64,000 bases of DNA from Hallerella sp963652365 (GTDB taxonomy: Bacteria; Fibrobacterota; Fibrobacteria; Fibrobacterales; Fibrobacteraceae). Of this stretch, positions 25,870 to 34,544 are shown piece by piece (positions within the stretch are counted from its first letter, which is position 1; each line of letters begins with the position of its first letter). The notes below the pieces were generated by a model. The model was not told the DNA's origin. It was given only the letters and a program-made list of their open reading frames with translations, and did not search any database. The translations under genes were made by a program, and so were the position numbers. The stretch is taken from contig CAVJTH010000004.1 in NCBI GenBank assembly GCA_963652365.1, forward strand, positions 62,001 to 126,000, in the 5' to 3' direction.

Positions 25870-28578
25870 ATGCGCTTCTTGAAATTTTCAAGGATTTTTC
25901 CGTCTTGCCCGTTTCGTCTGGCGCTTTTCGCCTTGCTTGCGGCATCTTTTTGGTGCACGATCCTTTCTGGCTGCGCGGACGAGGCTTCTTCGGCAAAACG
26001 CCTGGACGATTCCTTTCGGAATTTTTCGCGGATTCTTTCGAAAGGCGATTCCGTCAAGCTGGAAGCGACCGGGCTGGTTTCGCGCTTTTCGTACGACTTC
26101 TACATTGCCGTGCACGAGGTGACGCAGGGCGAATACTTCCGGATGACCGACGTTCCGTTTGCGGAGGGCAGGGAAAATTTTCCGGTGACGAACGTAACCT
26201 TCTACGACGCGGTTCTCTATGCGAACGCGCTTTCCCGTTCAATGAAGCTCGATTCGGTTTATTCTTGGACATCGAAGTCCATGGATGCGAACGGCAAGTG
26301 TGTCTATCTGGATGAATTCCGTACAAATTATTCTGCAAACGGTTATCGTCTGCCGACCGAAGCGGAGTGGGTCTATGCGGCGAAAAGCGGATGGAACCCG
26401 AAAGGCGCCGCCTGGAATTCGGACAACTCGGATTACGCGTCTCACGAAGTCTGCAGCATCGGAAAGAATCAAAACGGTCTTTGCGACATGGCGGGAAACG
26501 TTCTCGAATGGACCGGTGACTGGATGTCCGCTCTCGGCGATACGGTCATGACGGATTTTGTCGGAGGAAACGCGCCGAATTCCCTGAACGAAATCATCGT
26601 CAAGGGAGGGAGCTTTCGCAACTCGCCGGAAAACATCTCCCTGAAAAATCGCGGCGACATCTATACGGTGACGCCTTCCATGGCGGCGGACTATGTCGGT
26701 TTTCGGCTGGTTCGCGGCGCGATAGGGATTCCGGATTTCGCGGACAACCAAAACCAGACATCGGATTATGACGTTACTGTCCTTGCCGACGCGAAAACCT
26801 TGAAACGAAAAGTCGGCACGTTCGTTTCGACGCTCGCCTTCCGCGATGACGAAACGGGAAACATCGGATTTGTGAAATTTGCCAGTTCCAATCCGCAGGC
26901 GGTTGAAATCCCCGACACGCTCGACGCCTACCACCCGGCCATCTCCCCGGACGGGAAGCGAGTCGCCTTCTGCACGCGTCCCGAGGGTATCTCCGGCAAG
27001 TCGGAGCTTTACGTGCGCGACCTCGACGCGAAGGGCTCGAACCTCGTGAAGCTCGACGTGGAAAGCGCGGCGATTCCGCGGTGGCGGGTCGTCGGAGCGG
27101 ACACGCAGGTAGTCTATGTGACGAGCGCGGGCAACAACTCGGACGCCGCGGAGTGGAAGCTTGGCTCGACGTGGGCAGTCCCGTTCTCGGGCGGGAACTT
27201 CGGGACGCCGGAGAAGCTCCTCGACGGGACGTACAACGGCGGCGTGTCCGCGGATGGGAATCTTGCGGTAAGCGGCGCGCGCCTTCTCCGGGCAAGCGCG
27301 GACGGCAAGGAATCGGTCTGGTATTCGGGCGAGCAGGCCTGCAACGCGTCGCTCTCGGACTCCTCCAAGGAGACGCTCTTCCTCGACTTCGGCGGCGAGA
27401 CGGGCAAGTCCTTCGCTGGAAAAAGCTACGACGCGCACGAAATGCTGCTAATCGCGGACAGCTCGGGCAAGCTTTCGAAAATGGTACCGTCGTCCGCCGG
27501 CTACGCCTTCGACCACACGGAATGGGTCCGCGGACGGGAAAACTTCGCGGTCGCAACGCTCACGGACGCAGAGGGCGCGCACTCGAAGATCGCCCTCGTC
27601 GACATCTCGGATTCGAGCGTCCTCGAGCTCGCCGAGGGTAGGGAACTCTGGCACCCGGACCTGTGGGTGTCGGACACCTCGTCGCAGAGCTTTGAACTTG
27701 ACCCGGACAGCGCGGGGGTGTATTATCTTGTCGGCGGAACGGAACCGCAAAGCCAGATGCGCATCAAGATGGAACTGTTCTGGAATTATCGGGATTCAAT
27801 CGATATCCTAGCCTTGGGTTCTTCTCGCATCTTGCACGGGGTGATTCCCGGCGAAATTTCTTCGGGATTTACGGTCAACATGGGACATTCCAGCAATGAC
27901 ATGTCCTTGATTTACTACATAGCGGAAAACTACGCGCTAAGCCTTTTGCCAAAGCTGAAAACCCTGGTGATTTCTCTAGACATCGACAATTGGCAGACCG
28001 TAGAGGTTTATCGAGATCAAATGATCCATGGCGCCCCAGGCTATGTTTACGACGCAAATCACGATTTCTGGAAAGACGGTGTTCCCGAAAACTTCCTCTA
28101 TTTTGTCCAATCCTCTACTCCCGCACTCGACGGCTATCGGGAAGGTCTCTGGGATACCAAAGGCTTCTGGAAACTTCCGGGAGACGCATGGGGAAGTCCG
28201 GAAATTGAATCCGACTATCGGTGGGCGGAAAAGAACACGTCAATCGTTCCGCTCCAATTGAAAGCCTTGAAGGCTTTTTTGGCGAAAATGGAAAATACCG
28301 GAATTCTGGTTGTCGGAGTCGTCTTTCCGCAAAATCCGAAATACCGGGAAACCCTCTCGTGGGGAAGGTACGGACCGAGCCGAAATGCCGCCTCTTGGAT
28401 TCTCGATTCGCTCAAGGTCATCGAAGCGAATCATCCGAATTTCTTCTTGATGGACGAAAACAGGATGGGCGATCACGATTACACAGACGAAATGGCGCAA
28501 AATACAGATCACTTGGCTTGCAAAGGCGCCGCCCAACTGACCGCTCGCCTGGATTCTCTATTGAAAACCTTGAAATGA
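25870..28578 (+). CDS. Fibrobacter-type paralogous lipoprotein: FGE-like + beta-propeller + SGNH-like
   Basis: This 902-residue lipoprotein has its lipobox at ILSGC (C35). Residues ~70-285 form a formylglycine-generating-enzyme/sulfatase-modifying-factor fold (FYIAVHEVTQGEY, YRLPTEAEWVYAA, CDMAGNVLEWTGD, VKGGSFRNSP). Residues ~310-625 form a TolB/PD40-like propeller (YHPAISPDGKRVAF, FDHTEWVRG, LWHPDLWV). Residues ~635-902 look like an SGNH module, with S652 in LGSSRILHG and H881 in a late DHL. Asn878 stands where the paralogue at 29588 has Asp872, so this copy may be inactive. Length and architecture fit TIGR02171, a Fibrobacter succinogenes family of unknown function. The propeller contains the 528-bp tract shared with the gene at 29588. 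Confidence 0.82.
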   Translation: MRFLKFSRIFPSCPFRLALFALLAASFWCTILSGCADEASSAKRLDDSFRNFSRILSKGDSVKLEATGLVSRFSYDFYIAVHEVTQGEYFRMTDVPFAEGRENFPVTNVTFYDAVLYANALSRSMKLDSVYSWTSKSMDANGKCVYLDEFRTNYSANGYRLPTEAEWVYAAKSGWNPKGAAWNSDNSDYASHEVCSIGKNQNGLCDMAGNVLEWTGDWMSALGDTVMTDFVGGNAPNSLNEIIVKGGSFRNSPENISLKNRGDIYTVTPSMAADYVGFRLVRGAIGIPDFADNQNQTSDYDVTVLADAKTLKRKVGTFVSTLAFRDDETGNIGFVKFASSNPQAVEIPDTLDAYHPAISPDGKRVAFCTRPEGISGKSELYVRDLDAKGSNLVKLDVESAAIPRWRVVGADTQVVYVTSAGNNSDAAEWKLGSTWAVPFSGGNFGTPEKLLDGTYNGGVSADGNLAVSGARLLRASADGKESVWYSGEQACNASLSDSSKETLFLDFGGETGKSFAGKSYDAHEMLLIADSSGKLSKMVPSSAGYAFDHTEWVRGRENFAVATLTDAEGAHSKIALVDISDSSVLELAEGRELWHPDLWVSDTSSQSFELDPDSAGVYYLVGGTEPQSQMRIKMELFWNYRDSIDILALGSSRILHGVIPGEISSGFTVNMGHSSNDMSLIYYIAENYALSLLPKLKTLVISLDIDNWQTVEVYRDQMIHGAPGYVYDANHDFWKDGVPENFLYFVQSSTPALDGYREGLWDTKGFWKLPGDAWGSPEIESDYRWAEKNTSIVPLQLKALKAFLAKMENTGILVVGVVFPQNPKYRETLSWGRYGPSRNAASWILDSLKVIEANHPNFFLMDENRMGDHDYTDEMAQNTDHLACKGAAQLTARLDSLLKTLK
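27013..27540 (+). repeat. 528-bp direct repeat, copy 1
   Basis: This segment is identical, base for base by line-by-line reading, to 30710-31237, an offset of 3697 bases. It codes for most of the beta-propeller. Outside the segment the two genes diverge quickly, including at synonymous sites. Confidence 0.9.
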
Positions 28579-29591
28579 AGCATTTTTTTTTAGGAATTTT
28601 CTGCGCGTTGATGGCTTCCTGCTCGGAAACGTCTTCTCCATTGCGCATTGACCCGAACGTTCTCGTTCCGAACATCGCCCTTGAACCCGGAGCCCGCGCC
28701 TATCTGTTCGATACGCTAGAGGCGAAAACGGTAAAGATTGTCTTCCGCAACGACGAAACGGAAAATCTGGTCTATGCGAAGCTTACAAAAGATTCGACGA
28801 TTCTGCAGGAATACGATTCGGATATCGACGTCTATCATCCGGCAATTTCTCCCGACGGTCAATGGGTCGCCTTTGGAACATCGCCGGAGCCTGTCGGCGG
28901 AAGGCTCTTTCGAGTCTATCTGCAAAGTCTAGACGATTCCGGTTTGCGGATTCCTGTCGAAGGCGACGCCGCGATTCCTCGCTTTCGCGTCTTGCCTTCG
29001 GGCGATACCGTTCTGCTCTATGTATCGACAAGCTACATCAACGATGACGACCAGGAATGGGAATCTCAATCGACATTCAAGGCGTTCTTCCGAAACGGAA
29101 CGCTCGCCTCGCCACAAAAAATCTTTACTGGCGCCTATAACGGCGGAGTTGCCGAAGACCTGCGCTTGGCCGTTACCGGGGCGCACTATTTGCGCGTCCA
29201 TTCAGCGCTTTCCGGCATCGAAAAGGATACGGTCTGGTATGACGGCGAGCAGGTGTGCAATGTTTCCCTATCGACGGACGGAACGCTGCGGACGCTCTTT
29301 CTCGACATGGCCTCGAAACGCGGACTGGAATTTTCGAAAGCGGACTACCTGCCGCATCATCGGATTCTCGTCGCGGATTCGTTGGGCAATTTAATCGGAA
29401 GCCTTCCTTCGCCGGACCCCTATTCCTTCGACCATCCGGAATGGGTCTATGGTTCGTCGCACCTGGTTTCCGTCATGCTTACGAGCGATGTGCACGAAAA
29501 GGTTTCCCTGCTGGATGTCCGGGATTCTTCCGTCCATCCGATTCTTTCCGGTGGCGAACTGTGGCACCCCGATATCTGGATAGAAAAATGA
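28575..29591 (+). CDS. Beta-propeller (PD40-like) lipoprotein
   Basis: This 338-residue lipoprotein has its lipobox at LMASC (C16) and consists of little more than the propeller portion of its neighbours. YHPAISPDGQWVAFG, AAIPRFRVLPSGDTVLLYVS, YNGGVAEDLRLAVTGAHYL, FDHPEWVYG and ELWHPDIWIEK all align with the larger proteins. The FGE-like and SGNH-like domains are missing, so it may be a partner or a shortened duplicate. The start (ATGA) overlaps the upstream stop, and its own stop overlaps the next start in the same way. Sequence identity to the flanking genes is much lower than the 528-bp tract they share. Confidence 0.8.
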   Translation: MKHFFLGIFCALMASCSETSSPLRIDPNVLVPNIALEPGARAYLFDTLEAKTVKIVFRNDETENLVYAKLTKDSTILQEYDSDIDVYHPAISPDGQWVAFGTSPEPVGGRLFRVYLQSLDDSGLRIPVEGDAAIPRFRVLPSGDTVLLYVSTSYINDDDQEWESQSTFKAFFRNGTLASPQKIFTGAYNGGVAEDLRLAVTGAHYLRVHSALSGIEKDTVWYDGEQVCNVSLSTDGTLRTLFLDMASKRGLEFSKADYLPHHRILVADSLGNLIGSLPSPDPYSFDHPEWVYGSSHLVSVMLTSDVHEKVSLLDVRDSSVHPILSGGELWHPDIWIEK

Positions 29592-32278
29592 AAAAGATTC
29601 TTGCTGCATTCTTGATATTTGTCCTTTATTCCTGTAGCGAGTCCACGTCTTCGCCAAGCGCGGATTCGCTCGATATCTCGCCCGACGAAAGCCACGCCGG
29701 GATGATGCGCGTCAAGGCCGCGGGGAAATCGACCGTTCTCGGATCGAACCTTTCCGCGAAAACGGACGAGTTCCCGGCGATGCAAGTCGCCTTTTCCTAC
29801 GACTTTTCCATCGGCGAGCACGAGGTGAGATGCGACGAGTACAACGCCCTCGCACTGCATCCGCGGGATTGCGCGGAAGATTTTCCGGTAACGAACGTCA
29901 CCTACTTTGACGCGGCGCTCCTTGCGAACGAAAAATCGAAAGCGGAAGGCCTCGACACGGCCTACGAATACGCGTCCGCCGCCTTCAGCGAAGCGGGCAA
30001 CTGTACGGAGCTCGGAGGGCTCGTCTTCTATCCGGAGCGAAACGCCTACAGGCTCCCGACCGAAGCGGAATGGGTTCTTGTCGCGTCGCGGGATTTTCGC
30101 CCGTCCGCATCCTGGAATTCAGGCAATTCGGATTACAGATTGCATCCGGTCTGTTCCGCAGAAGGGCATTCCGAAATCTGCGACATGGCCGGCAACGCGA
30201 TGGAATGGGTCAACAACTGGAAAGGAAATTTTCGCGATACGGTTCTTTCGAACTTTGTCGGAGCCTCCGACGGCGGAAGTCTCGGGGAACGCGTTCTCAA
30301 GGGCGGGAGCTTTCGCAATGCGCCGGAAGCGATGACGCTCTACTCGCGTGGCGACGTCTATGCGGTGACCTCTTCCACCTTTGCGGACTACGTGGGATTT
30401 CGCCTCGCCCTGGGAAAGATTCCCGATGCGGTCTATCTAGACAAGAACGGCCAGGCTTCGGATTCTCCCGTCCAAGTCAAGGCGTCTTCGAACGACTTGA
30501 AAGAAAAACTGGGAACATTCCGGGCAAAGCTCGCCTTCCGAAAGGACGAAAGCGGCAACCTGGCGTTTGTCAACTACTGGAACGCTTCGCTCACCGTCAC
30601 GGAAATCCTCGACACGCTCGACGCCTACCACCCGGCCATCTCCCCGGACGGGAAGCGCGTCGCCTTCTGCACGCGTCCCGAGGGAATTTCCGGCAAGTCG
30701 GACCTCTATGTGCGCGACCTCGACGCGAAGGGCTCGAACCTCGTGAAGCTCGACGTGGAAAGCGCGGCGATTCCGCGGTGGCGGGTCGTCGGAGCGGACA
30801 CGCAGGTAGTCTATGTGACGAGCGCGGGCAACAACTCGGACGCCGCGGAGTGGAAGCTTGGCTCGACGTGGGCAGTCCCGTTCTCGGGCGGGAACTTCGG
30901 GACGCCGGAGAAGCTCCTCGACGGGACGTACAACGGCGGCGTGTCCGCGGATGGGAATCTTGCGGTAAGCGGCGCGCGCCTTCTCCGGGCAAGCGCGGAC
31001 GGCAAGGAATCGGTCTGGTATTCGGGCGAGCAGGCCTGCAACGCGTCGCTCTCGGACTCCTCCAAGGAGACGCTCTTCCTCGACTTCGGCGGCGAGACGG
31101 GCAAGTCCTTCGCTGGAAAAAGCTACGACGCGCACGAAATGCTGCTAATCGCGGACAGCTCGGGCAAGCTTTCGAAAATGGTACCGTCGTCCGCCGGCTA
31201 CGCCTTCGACCACACGGAATGGGTCCGCGGACGGGAAGAACTCGCTATCGCGACCCTCACGGACGCAGGGGGCGCGCACTCGAAGATCGCGCTCGTCGAC
31301 ATCTCGGATTCGAGCGTCCTCGAACTTGCGCAGGGCACCGAACTCTGGCATCCGGACCTGTGGGTGGCGAATTCTTCTTCGCAGGATGTCGAACTCGACC
31401 CCGACAGCGCGGGGGTATATCTGGACAATCCGACATATGCGCTTCTCAGCTACAAGATGAAGCTTTTTTGGAAATTCAAGGATTCGATGGAAGTCGCCAT
31501 CTTGGGCTCATCGCGAGCGGCGTTAGGGGTTGATGCCAAAGTTCTGAAATCCTGGAGCTTGAACATGGCGACAATTCCTTGCGATATGAATATTCCCTAT
31601 TTCCTGACGTCAAATTATTTGCTAGAGCATTCTTCCCGGTTGAAAACAATCGTTGTCGAAATTTCTCCGGATTTATGGATGGAATACGATTCAAGCTACA
31701 CATCCAATCTTTACTTGAAGGCTAAAGGATTTATCTATGATTTCCATCATGATTACTGGAAAAATGGTCTTCCGGACGGTTTTTTGGAACTATGCGAAAA
31801 TGCTCCGGTTCCTTCCGATGAGGAATATGCCAGTCGAATTGTCGAAAGAGGATTCTCTCCCATCCACGAATCCTTGGGCTGGCTTGGAGGAAAAACTTCG
31901 ATTGAAATTTTAAGTGATTCGACGCGAAGCGACGATCCGACATCCTACGAACAGGATTACCAATCGCTGGTCAAGCTGCTTTCCGCAGCGCAAAGCAAAA
32001 ACATCCTGGTTGTTGGCATTGTTTTCCCGCTTGCGCCTCAATACCGGAATACGGGTTCCTATGGAAAATACGGTATGCGGCGAAGCGCGGCTTTTCAGAT
32101 TTTGCAGGATGTCGAAGCCCTTCGGCAAAAATATCCCAATTTCCATTATCTTGACGAAAACAGGATGGGGGATCATGACTATCCGGACGAAATGGCGTAT
32201 GATTATGACCATTTGAACGTAACGGGCGCCGCCAAGCTGACCGCTCGCCTGGACTCCCTGCTGCAAACCTTAAAATGA
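29588..32278 (+). CDS. Fibrobacter-type paralogous lipoprotein, second copy
   Basis: This 896-residue lipoprotein has its lipobox at VLYSC (C16) and repeats the FGE-like (~65-280), propeller (~305-615) and SGNH-like (~625-896) layout. FGE motifs include IGEHEVRCDEYN, YRLPTEAEWVLVA and LKGGSFRNAP. The SGNH-like end has G640-S641-S642-R643 and the full late block D872-Y-D-H875-LN, so this copy looks more likely to be catalytically intact than the one at 25870. By eye the C-terminal third is clearly richer in A/T and has different codon choice from the propeller, suggesting a mosaic origin. The start overlaps the preceding stop (ATGA). Confidence 0.82.
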   Translation: MKKILAAFLIFVLYSCSESTSSPSADSLDISPDESHAGMMRVKAAGKSTVLGSNLSAKTDEFPAMQVAFSYDFSIGEHEVRCDEYNALALHPRDCAEDFPVTNVTYFDAALLANEKSKAEGLDTAYEYASAAFSEAGNCTELGGLVFYPERNAYRLPTEAEWVLVASRDFRPSASWNSGNSDYRLHPVCSAEGHSEICDMAGNAMEWVNNWKGNFRDTVLSNFVGASDGGSLGERVLKGGSFRNAPEAMTLYSRGDVYAVTSSTFADYVGFRLALGKIPDAVYLDKNGQASDSPVQVKASSNDLKEKLGTFRAKLAFRKDESGNLAFVNYWNASLTVTEILDTLDAYHPAISPDGKRVAFCTRPEGISGKSDLYVRDLDAKGSNLVKLDVESAAIPRWRVVGADTQVVYVTSAGNNSDAAEWKLGSTWAVPFSGGNFGTPEKLLDGTYNGGVSADGNLAVSGARLLRASADGKESVWYSGEQACNASLSDSSKETLFLDFGGETGKSFAGKSYDAHEMLLIADSSGKLSKMVPSSAGYAFDHTEWVRGREELAIATLTDAGGAHSKIALVDISDSSVLELAQGTELWHPDLWVANSSSQDVELDPDSAGVYLDNPTYALLSYKMKLFWKFKDSMEVAILGSSRAALGVDAKVLKSWSLNMATIPCDMNIPYFLTSNYLLEHSSRLKTIVVEISPDLWMEYDSSYTSNLYLKAKGFIYDFHHDYWKNGLPDGFLELCENAPVPSDEEYASRIVERGFSPIHESLGWLGGKTSIEILSDSTRSDDPTSYEQDYQSLVKLLSAAQSKNILVVGIVFPLAPQYRNTGSYGKYGMRRSAAFQILQDVEALRQKYPNFHYLDENRMGDHDYPDEMAYDYDHLNVTGAAKLTARLDSLLQTLK
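30710..31237 (+). repeat. 528-bp direct repeat, copy 2
   Basis: Partner of 27013-27540, identical over its full length. Immediately after it, GAACTCGCTATCGCGACC replaces AACTTCGCGGTCGCAACG, so the boundary is sharp. Confidence 0.9.
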
Positions 32279-32284
32279 TATTTT

Positions 32285-32291
32285 TATCTTG
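32285..32291 (+). promoter_or_regulatory. TATCTTG promoter box
   Basis: TATCTTG lies seven bases after the previous stop and 21 bases before ATG 32312. A GAGGAAAT ribosome site lies between. The same heptamer occurs before the genes at 55582 and 58033. Confidence 0.45.
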
Positions 32292-32311
32292 AACTAAAAA
32301 ATCGAGGAAAT

Positions 32312-33352
32312 ATGAATCGTTTGAAATTGACAGCATTTTTCGCTCTTGTCGCCTGCTCCTTCGCCCTTGCCGACGAGGCCCCGACCGGCGCCCCGGTCGC
32401 TCCGACATCCGACGAATCGGCGGCTCTCGCCGCGCTCAAGGGAAAGCTTTCCGGAAAAATTGTCTGGTCGAGTTCCCGCAGCCATTCCACGCATGACCTG
32501 TGGCTGATGAACGCCGACGGCAGCGACCCGAAGCAGCTCACCAATTCGACGAACGTCGATTGGTTTCCGCGATTTTCTCCCGATGGAAAGACCGTCCTCT
32601 TCACGCGTTCAAAGGGTGGCTGGACTCCGGAAAACGATGCCAACTATCCGGAAAAGTGGGATCTCTGGCTGGTTGACGTAACCGGCGAAAACGAAAGGAA
32701 GGTCGCGGACAACGCGACCTGGGGAACCTTCCGTCCGGATGGAAAGACCATCGTGTTTTCCCGCGGAGCGAACGTCTATCGAAAGGTTCTCGAAACCGGC
32801 GAAGAAACGCTCGTCCTCGACGGCAAGAAGGCCTTTGGGGAAGACGGCGTCATCCTGCAGGAACCGAACATGTCGCCCGACGGCAAGTATCTCGCGATCA
32901 CGCTCCGCGGATCCCTGCGCGAAACGGGCATCTATGATCTGGCGAACAAGAAATGGAACAAGTCCGGCGACGGCTGCCAGATAGACTTTACCGCAGACGG
33001 CAAGCGCATCTACCGCGTCAATCCCACGGGCAACGGCGGAACGGCGGCTCCGAGCGAAATCCTCTGGTTCACGGTCAAGGACGGCGTGCAGCAGGAAAAA
33101 ATCGGATTTTTCGGCATTCCGAAGGCGGCAAGGCTCATGGACCTTCCGGGCAGGCGTTCGCACGAATACTTTCCGCGCATTTCCGCGGACGGCAAGTGGC
33201 TTGTCTGGGGAGCGACCGCAAAAGGCCACGACCACGACATCTACGACTACGAGCTCTACCTGTGGGAAATCGGCACTCCGGCAAAGACCGCGGCGCGCCT
33301 GACTTTCCACACGGCGAACGACCGCTGGCCGGACATCTGGCTTGAAAAGTGA
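32312..33352 (+). CDS. Secreted TolB/PD40-like beta-propeller protein
   Basis: This 346-residue exported protein has a signal peptide (MNRLKLTAFFALVACSFALA) and no lipobox cysteine at the cleavage site, so it is probably periplasmic or secreted. The rest is a TolB-like propeller with repeated PD40 blades: WLMNADGSDPKQLT, WFPRFSPDGKTVLFTR, FRPDGKTIVFSR, NMSPDGKYLAITL and PRISADGKWLVWG. The final WPDIWLEK echoes the HPDIWIEK ending of the lipoprotein at 28575, which links it to the preceding cluster. It is preceded by its own TATCTTG box and a GAGG ribosome site. The binding partner is unknown. Confidence 0.8.
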   Translation: MNRLKLTAFFALVACSFALADEAPTGAPVAPTSDESAALAALKGKLSGKIVWSSSRSHSTHDLWLMNADGSDPKQLTNSTNVDWFPRFSPDGKTVLFTRSKGGWTPENDANYPEKWDLWLVDVTGENERKVADNATWGTFRPDGKTIVFSRGANVYRKVLETGEETLVLDGKKAFGEDGVILQEPNMSPDGKYLAITLRGSLRETGIYDLANKKWNKSGDGCQIDFTADGKRIYRVNPTGNGGTAAPSEILWFTVKDGVQQEKIGFFGIPKAARLMDLPGRRSHEYFPRISADGKWLVWGATAKGHDHDIYDYELYLWEIGTPAKTAARLTFHTANDRWPDIWLEK

Positions 33353-34071
33353 TGCTTGCAGTTCTGTTTGCCGCAGCGCTCGGGAGCTTTTCCGTCCTGG
33401 ATTCCGCGGAACATTCTTCGGAACATTTCACGCAAGGGCTTTTCCTTGATGGCAAGGTTCTCTACGAATCCACGGGGATCTACGGAGCTTCGCGCCTTTA
33501 CCGCTATCCCGCTCCGGGAATGCCAGCAAGCGATTCCGTTGCGCTGGAATCCCGCTATTTCGGCGAGGGATCGGTCAAGTTCGGATCCGACATCTTTTGG
33601 CTCACCTGGAAAGAAGGCGTCGCCTTTGTCCTGGACGCGAAAACGCTCCGGCGCAAAGGTTCCTTTCCGATTCGTACGGAAGGCTGGGGCATTACCTTGT
33701 ACCAAAACGCCCTGGCGATGTCCGACGGAAGCGATACGCTGTACTTCCTTTCGCCCGGCGAAAAGAACGTCTTTCGGACGCTCTCTGTGCGGGACGGCGA
33801 TACGCCGGTCCGGTTCCTGAACGAGCTGGAAACGGCAAACGGGATTCTCTATGCGAACGTGTGGCAGTCGGATTCCATCGCGGCGATCGACCCGCAGACG
33901 GGGAAGGTTCTCCGGTGGTACGATTTTTCGCGGATCGCTCAGAATGTCCGCAAGCGCGACGCTCGGGCGGAGGTGCTCAACGGCATCGCCTTTGACGGCA
34001 AGTTCTTCTGGATAACCGGAAAGCTTTGGCCCGTGATGTATCGGGTCGAATTGAGGAGCGAGGATGATTAG
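33352..34071 (+). CDS. Glutaminyl-peptide cyclotransferase (glutamine cyclotransferase family)
   Basis: This 239-residue exported protein starts at ATG 33352, which shares its A with the previous stop, and begins with a hydrophobic signal peptide. FTQGLFLDGKVLYESTGIYGASRL is cut here to its key parts: FTQGL, YESTG and YG-SRL. With LNELETANGILYANVW and LNGIAFDGKFFWITGKLWP these are the recurrent motifs of plant-type (QC beta-propeller) glutamine cyclotransferases. The enzyme converts N-terminal Gln to pyroglutamate on exported proteins. In Bacteroidota and relatives it acts on periplasmic proteins whose signal peptide is cleaved before Gln. It shares an operon with the propeller protein. Confidence 0.85.
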   Translation: MLAVLFAAALGSFSVLDSAEHSSEHFTQGLFLDGKVLYESTGIYGASRLYRYPAPGMPASDSVALESRYFGEGSVKFGSDIFWLTWKEGVAFVLDAKTLRRKGSFPIRTEGWGITLYQNALAMSDGSDTLYFLSPGEKNVFRTLSVRDGDTPVRFLNELETANGILYANVWQSDSIAAIDPQTGKVLRWYDFSRIAQNVRKRDARAEVLNGIAFDGKFFWITGKLWPVMYRVELRSEDD

Positions 34072-34544
34072 TCGGTGCTTGGTCGAGAGGAGTCAGGAAT
34101 CCGTTGAGTGTTGAGAGTGAAGAGTGGAGGGTGGAGTTTTGCGGACATTTAGGTTCTAACATAAGCGGAACTTGGAGTTGTGTGTTTTGCTTGACAAGCT
34201 CGCCAACCTGTTTCCAAAAGTTTAGATGTCCGCAAATACTCCCTGTTCCCTAAATCTAAACGTCCGCTGTTCTAAAAAGCGTGGCCGAGGGGGTGGATGC
34301 AAGGAAGGGGGACCTTGGCCTTCGCAACTCCGAAAGGTCCCCCTACCTTGCCCCTCGCCGGGCAGGCGCTCCCACCGCCGCCAGGCGGAAACGGGTCGCT
34401 TGGCGACAAAAACCTTTTGACAGAAAGTAACGGCTCGCTCTGCGACTCTAAGCGCTATCCACTAAGCGCTGAACGGCTCGCTTTGCGATTTCCAAGCTCC
34501 AGGTTCTCCTCGCCAAGCTCTGAAAAAAACTCTGACACAGGCGC
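34072..34544. other. Repeat-rich gene-free region
   Basis: These 473 bases hold no convincing gene. They begin with purine-rich GTTGAGTG / GAGAGTGAAGAG text. Next come TTTGCGGACAT (34138-34148), its exact inverse ATGTCCGCAAA (34226-34236) and a third related AACGTCCGC (34259-34267). A perfect 11-bp stem follows at 34306-34316 / 34334-34344 (AGGGGGACCTT). Last are three copies of an AACGG-TCGCT--GCGA motif at 34390, 34429 and 34472. The mixture suggests decayed repeats or a mobile-element remnant, with no transposase visible. Confidence 0.6.
34306..34344. repeat. Perfect 11-bp inverted repeat with 17-base loop
   Basis: AGGGGGACCTT and AAGGTCCCCCT are exact reverse complements. No T-run follows on either strand, so it is not a standard terminator. 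Confidence 0.7.

Noticed and set aside
28221..28574. Upstream extension of the lipoprotein gene at 28575 into the preceding gene
   Set aside because: The extension overlaps the coding C-terminus of the 902-residue protein in another frame, and the signal peptide with lipobox begins exactly at ATG 28575.
34072..34544. Possible integron attC array or small phage remnant
   Set aside because: No attC core sites, integrase, transposase or coding remnants were found; only short repeats are visible.
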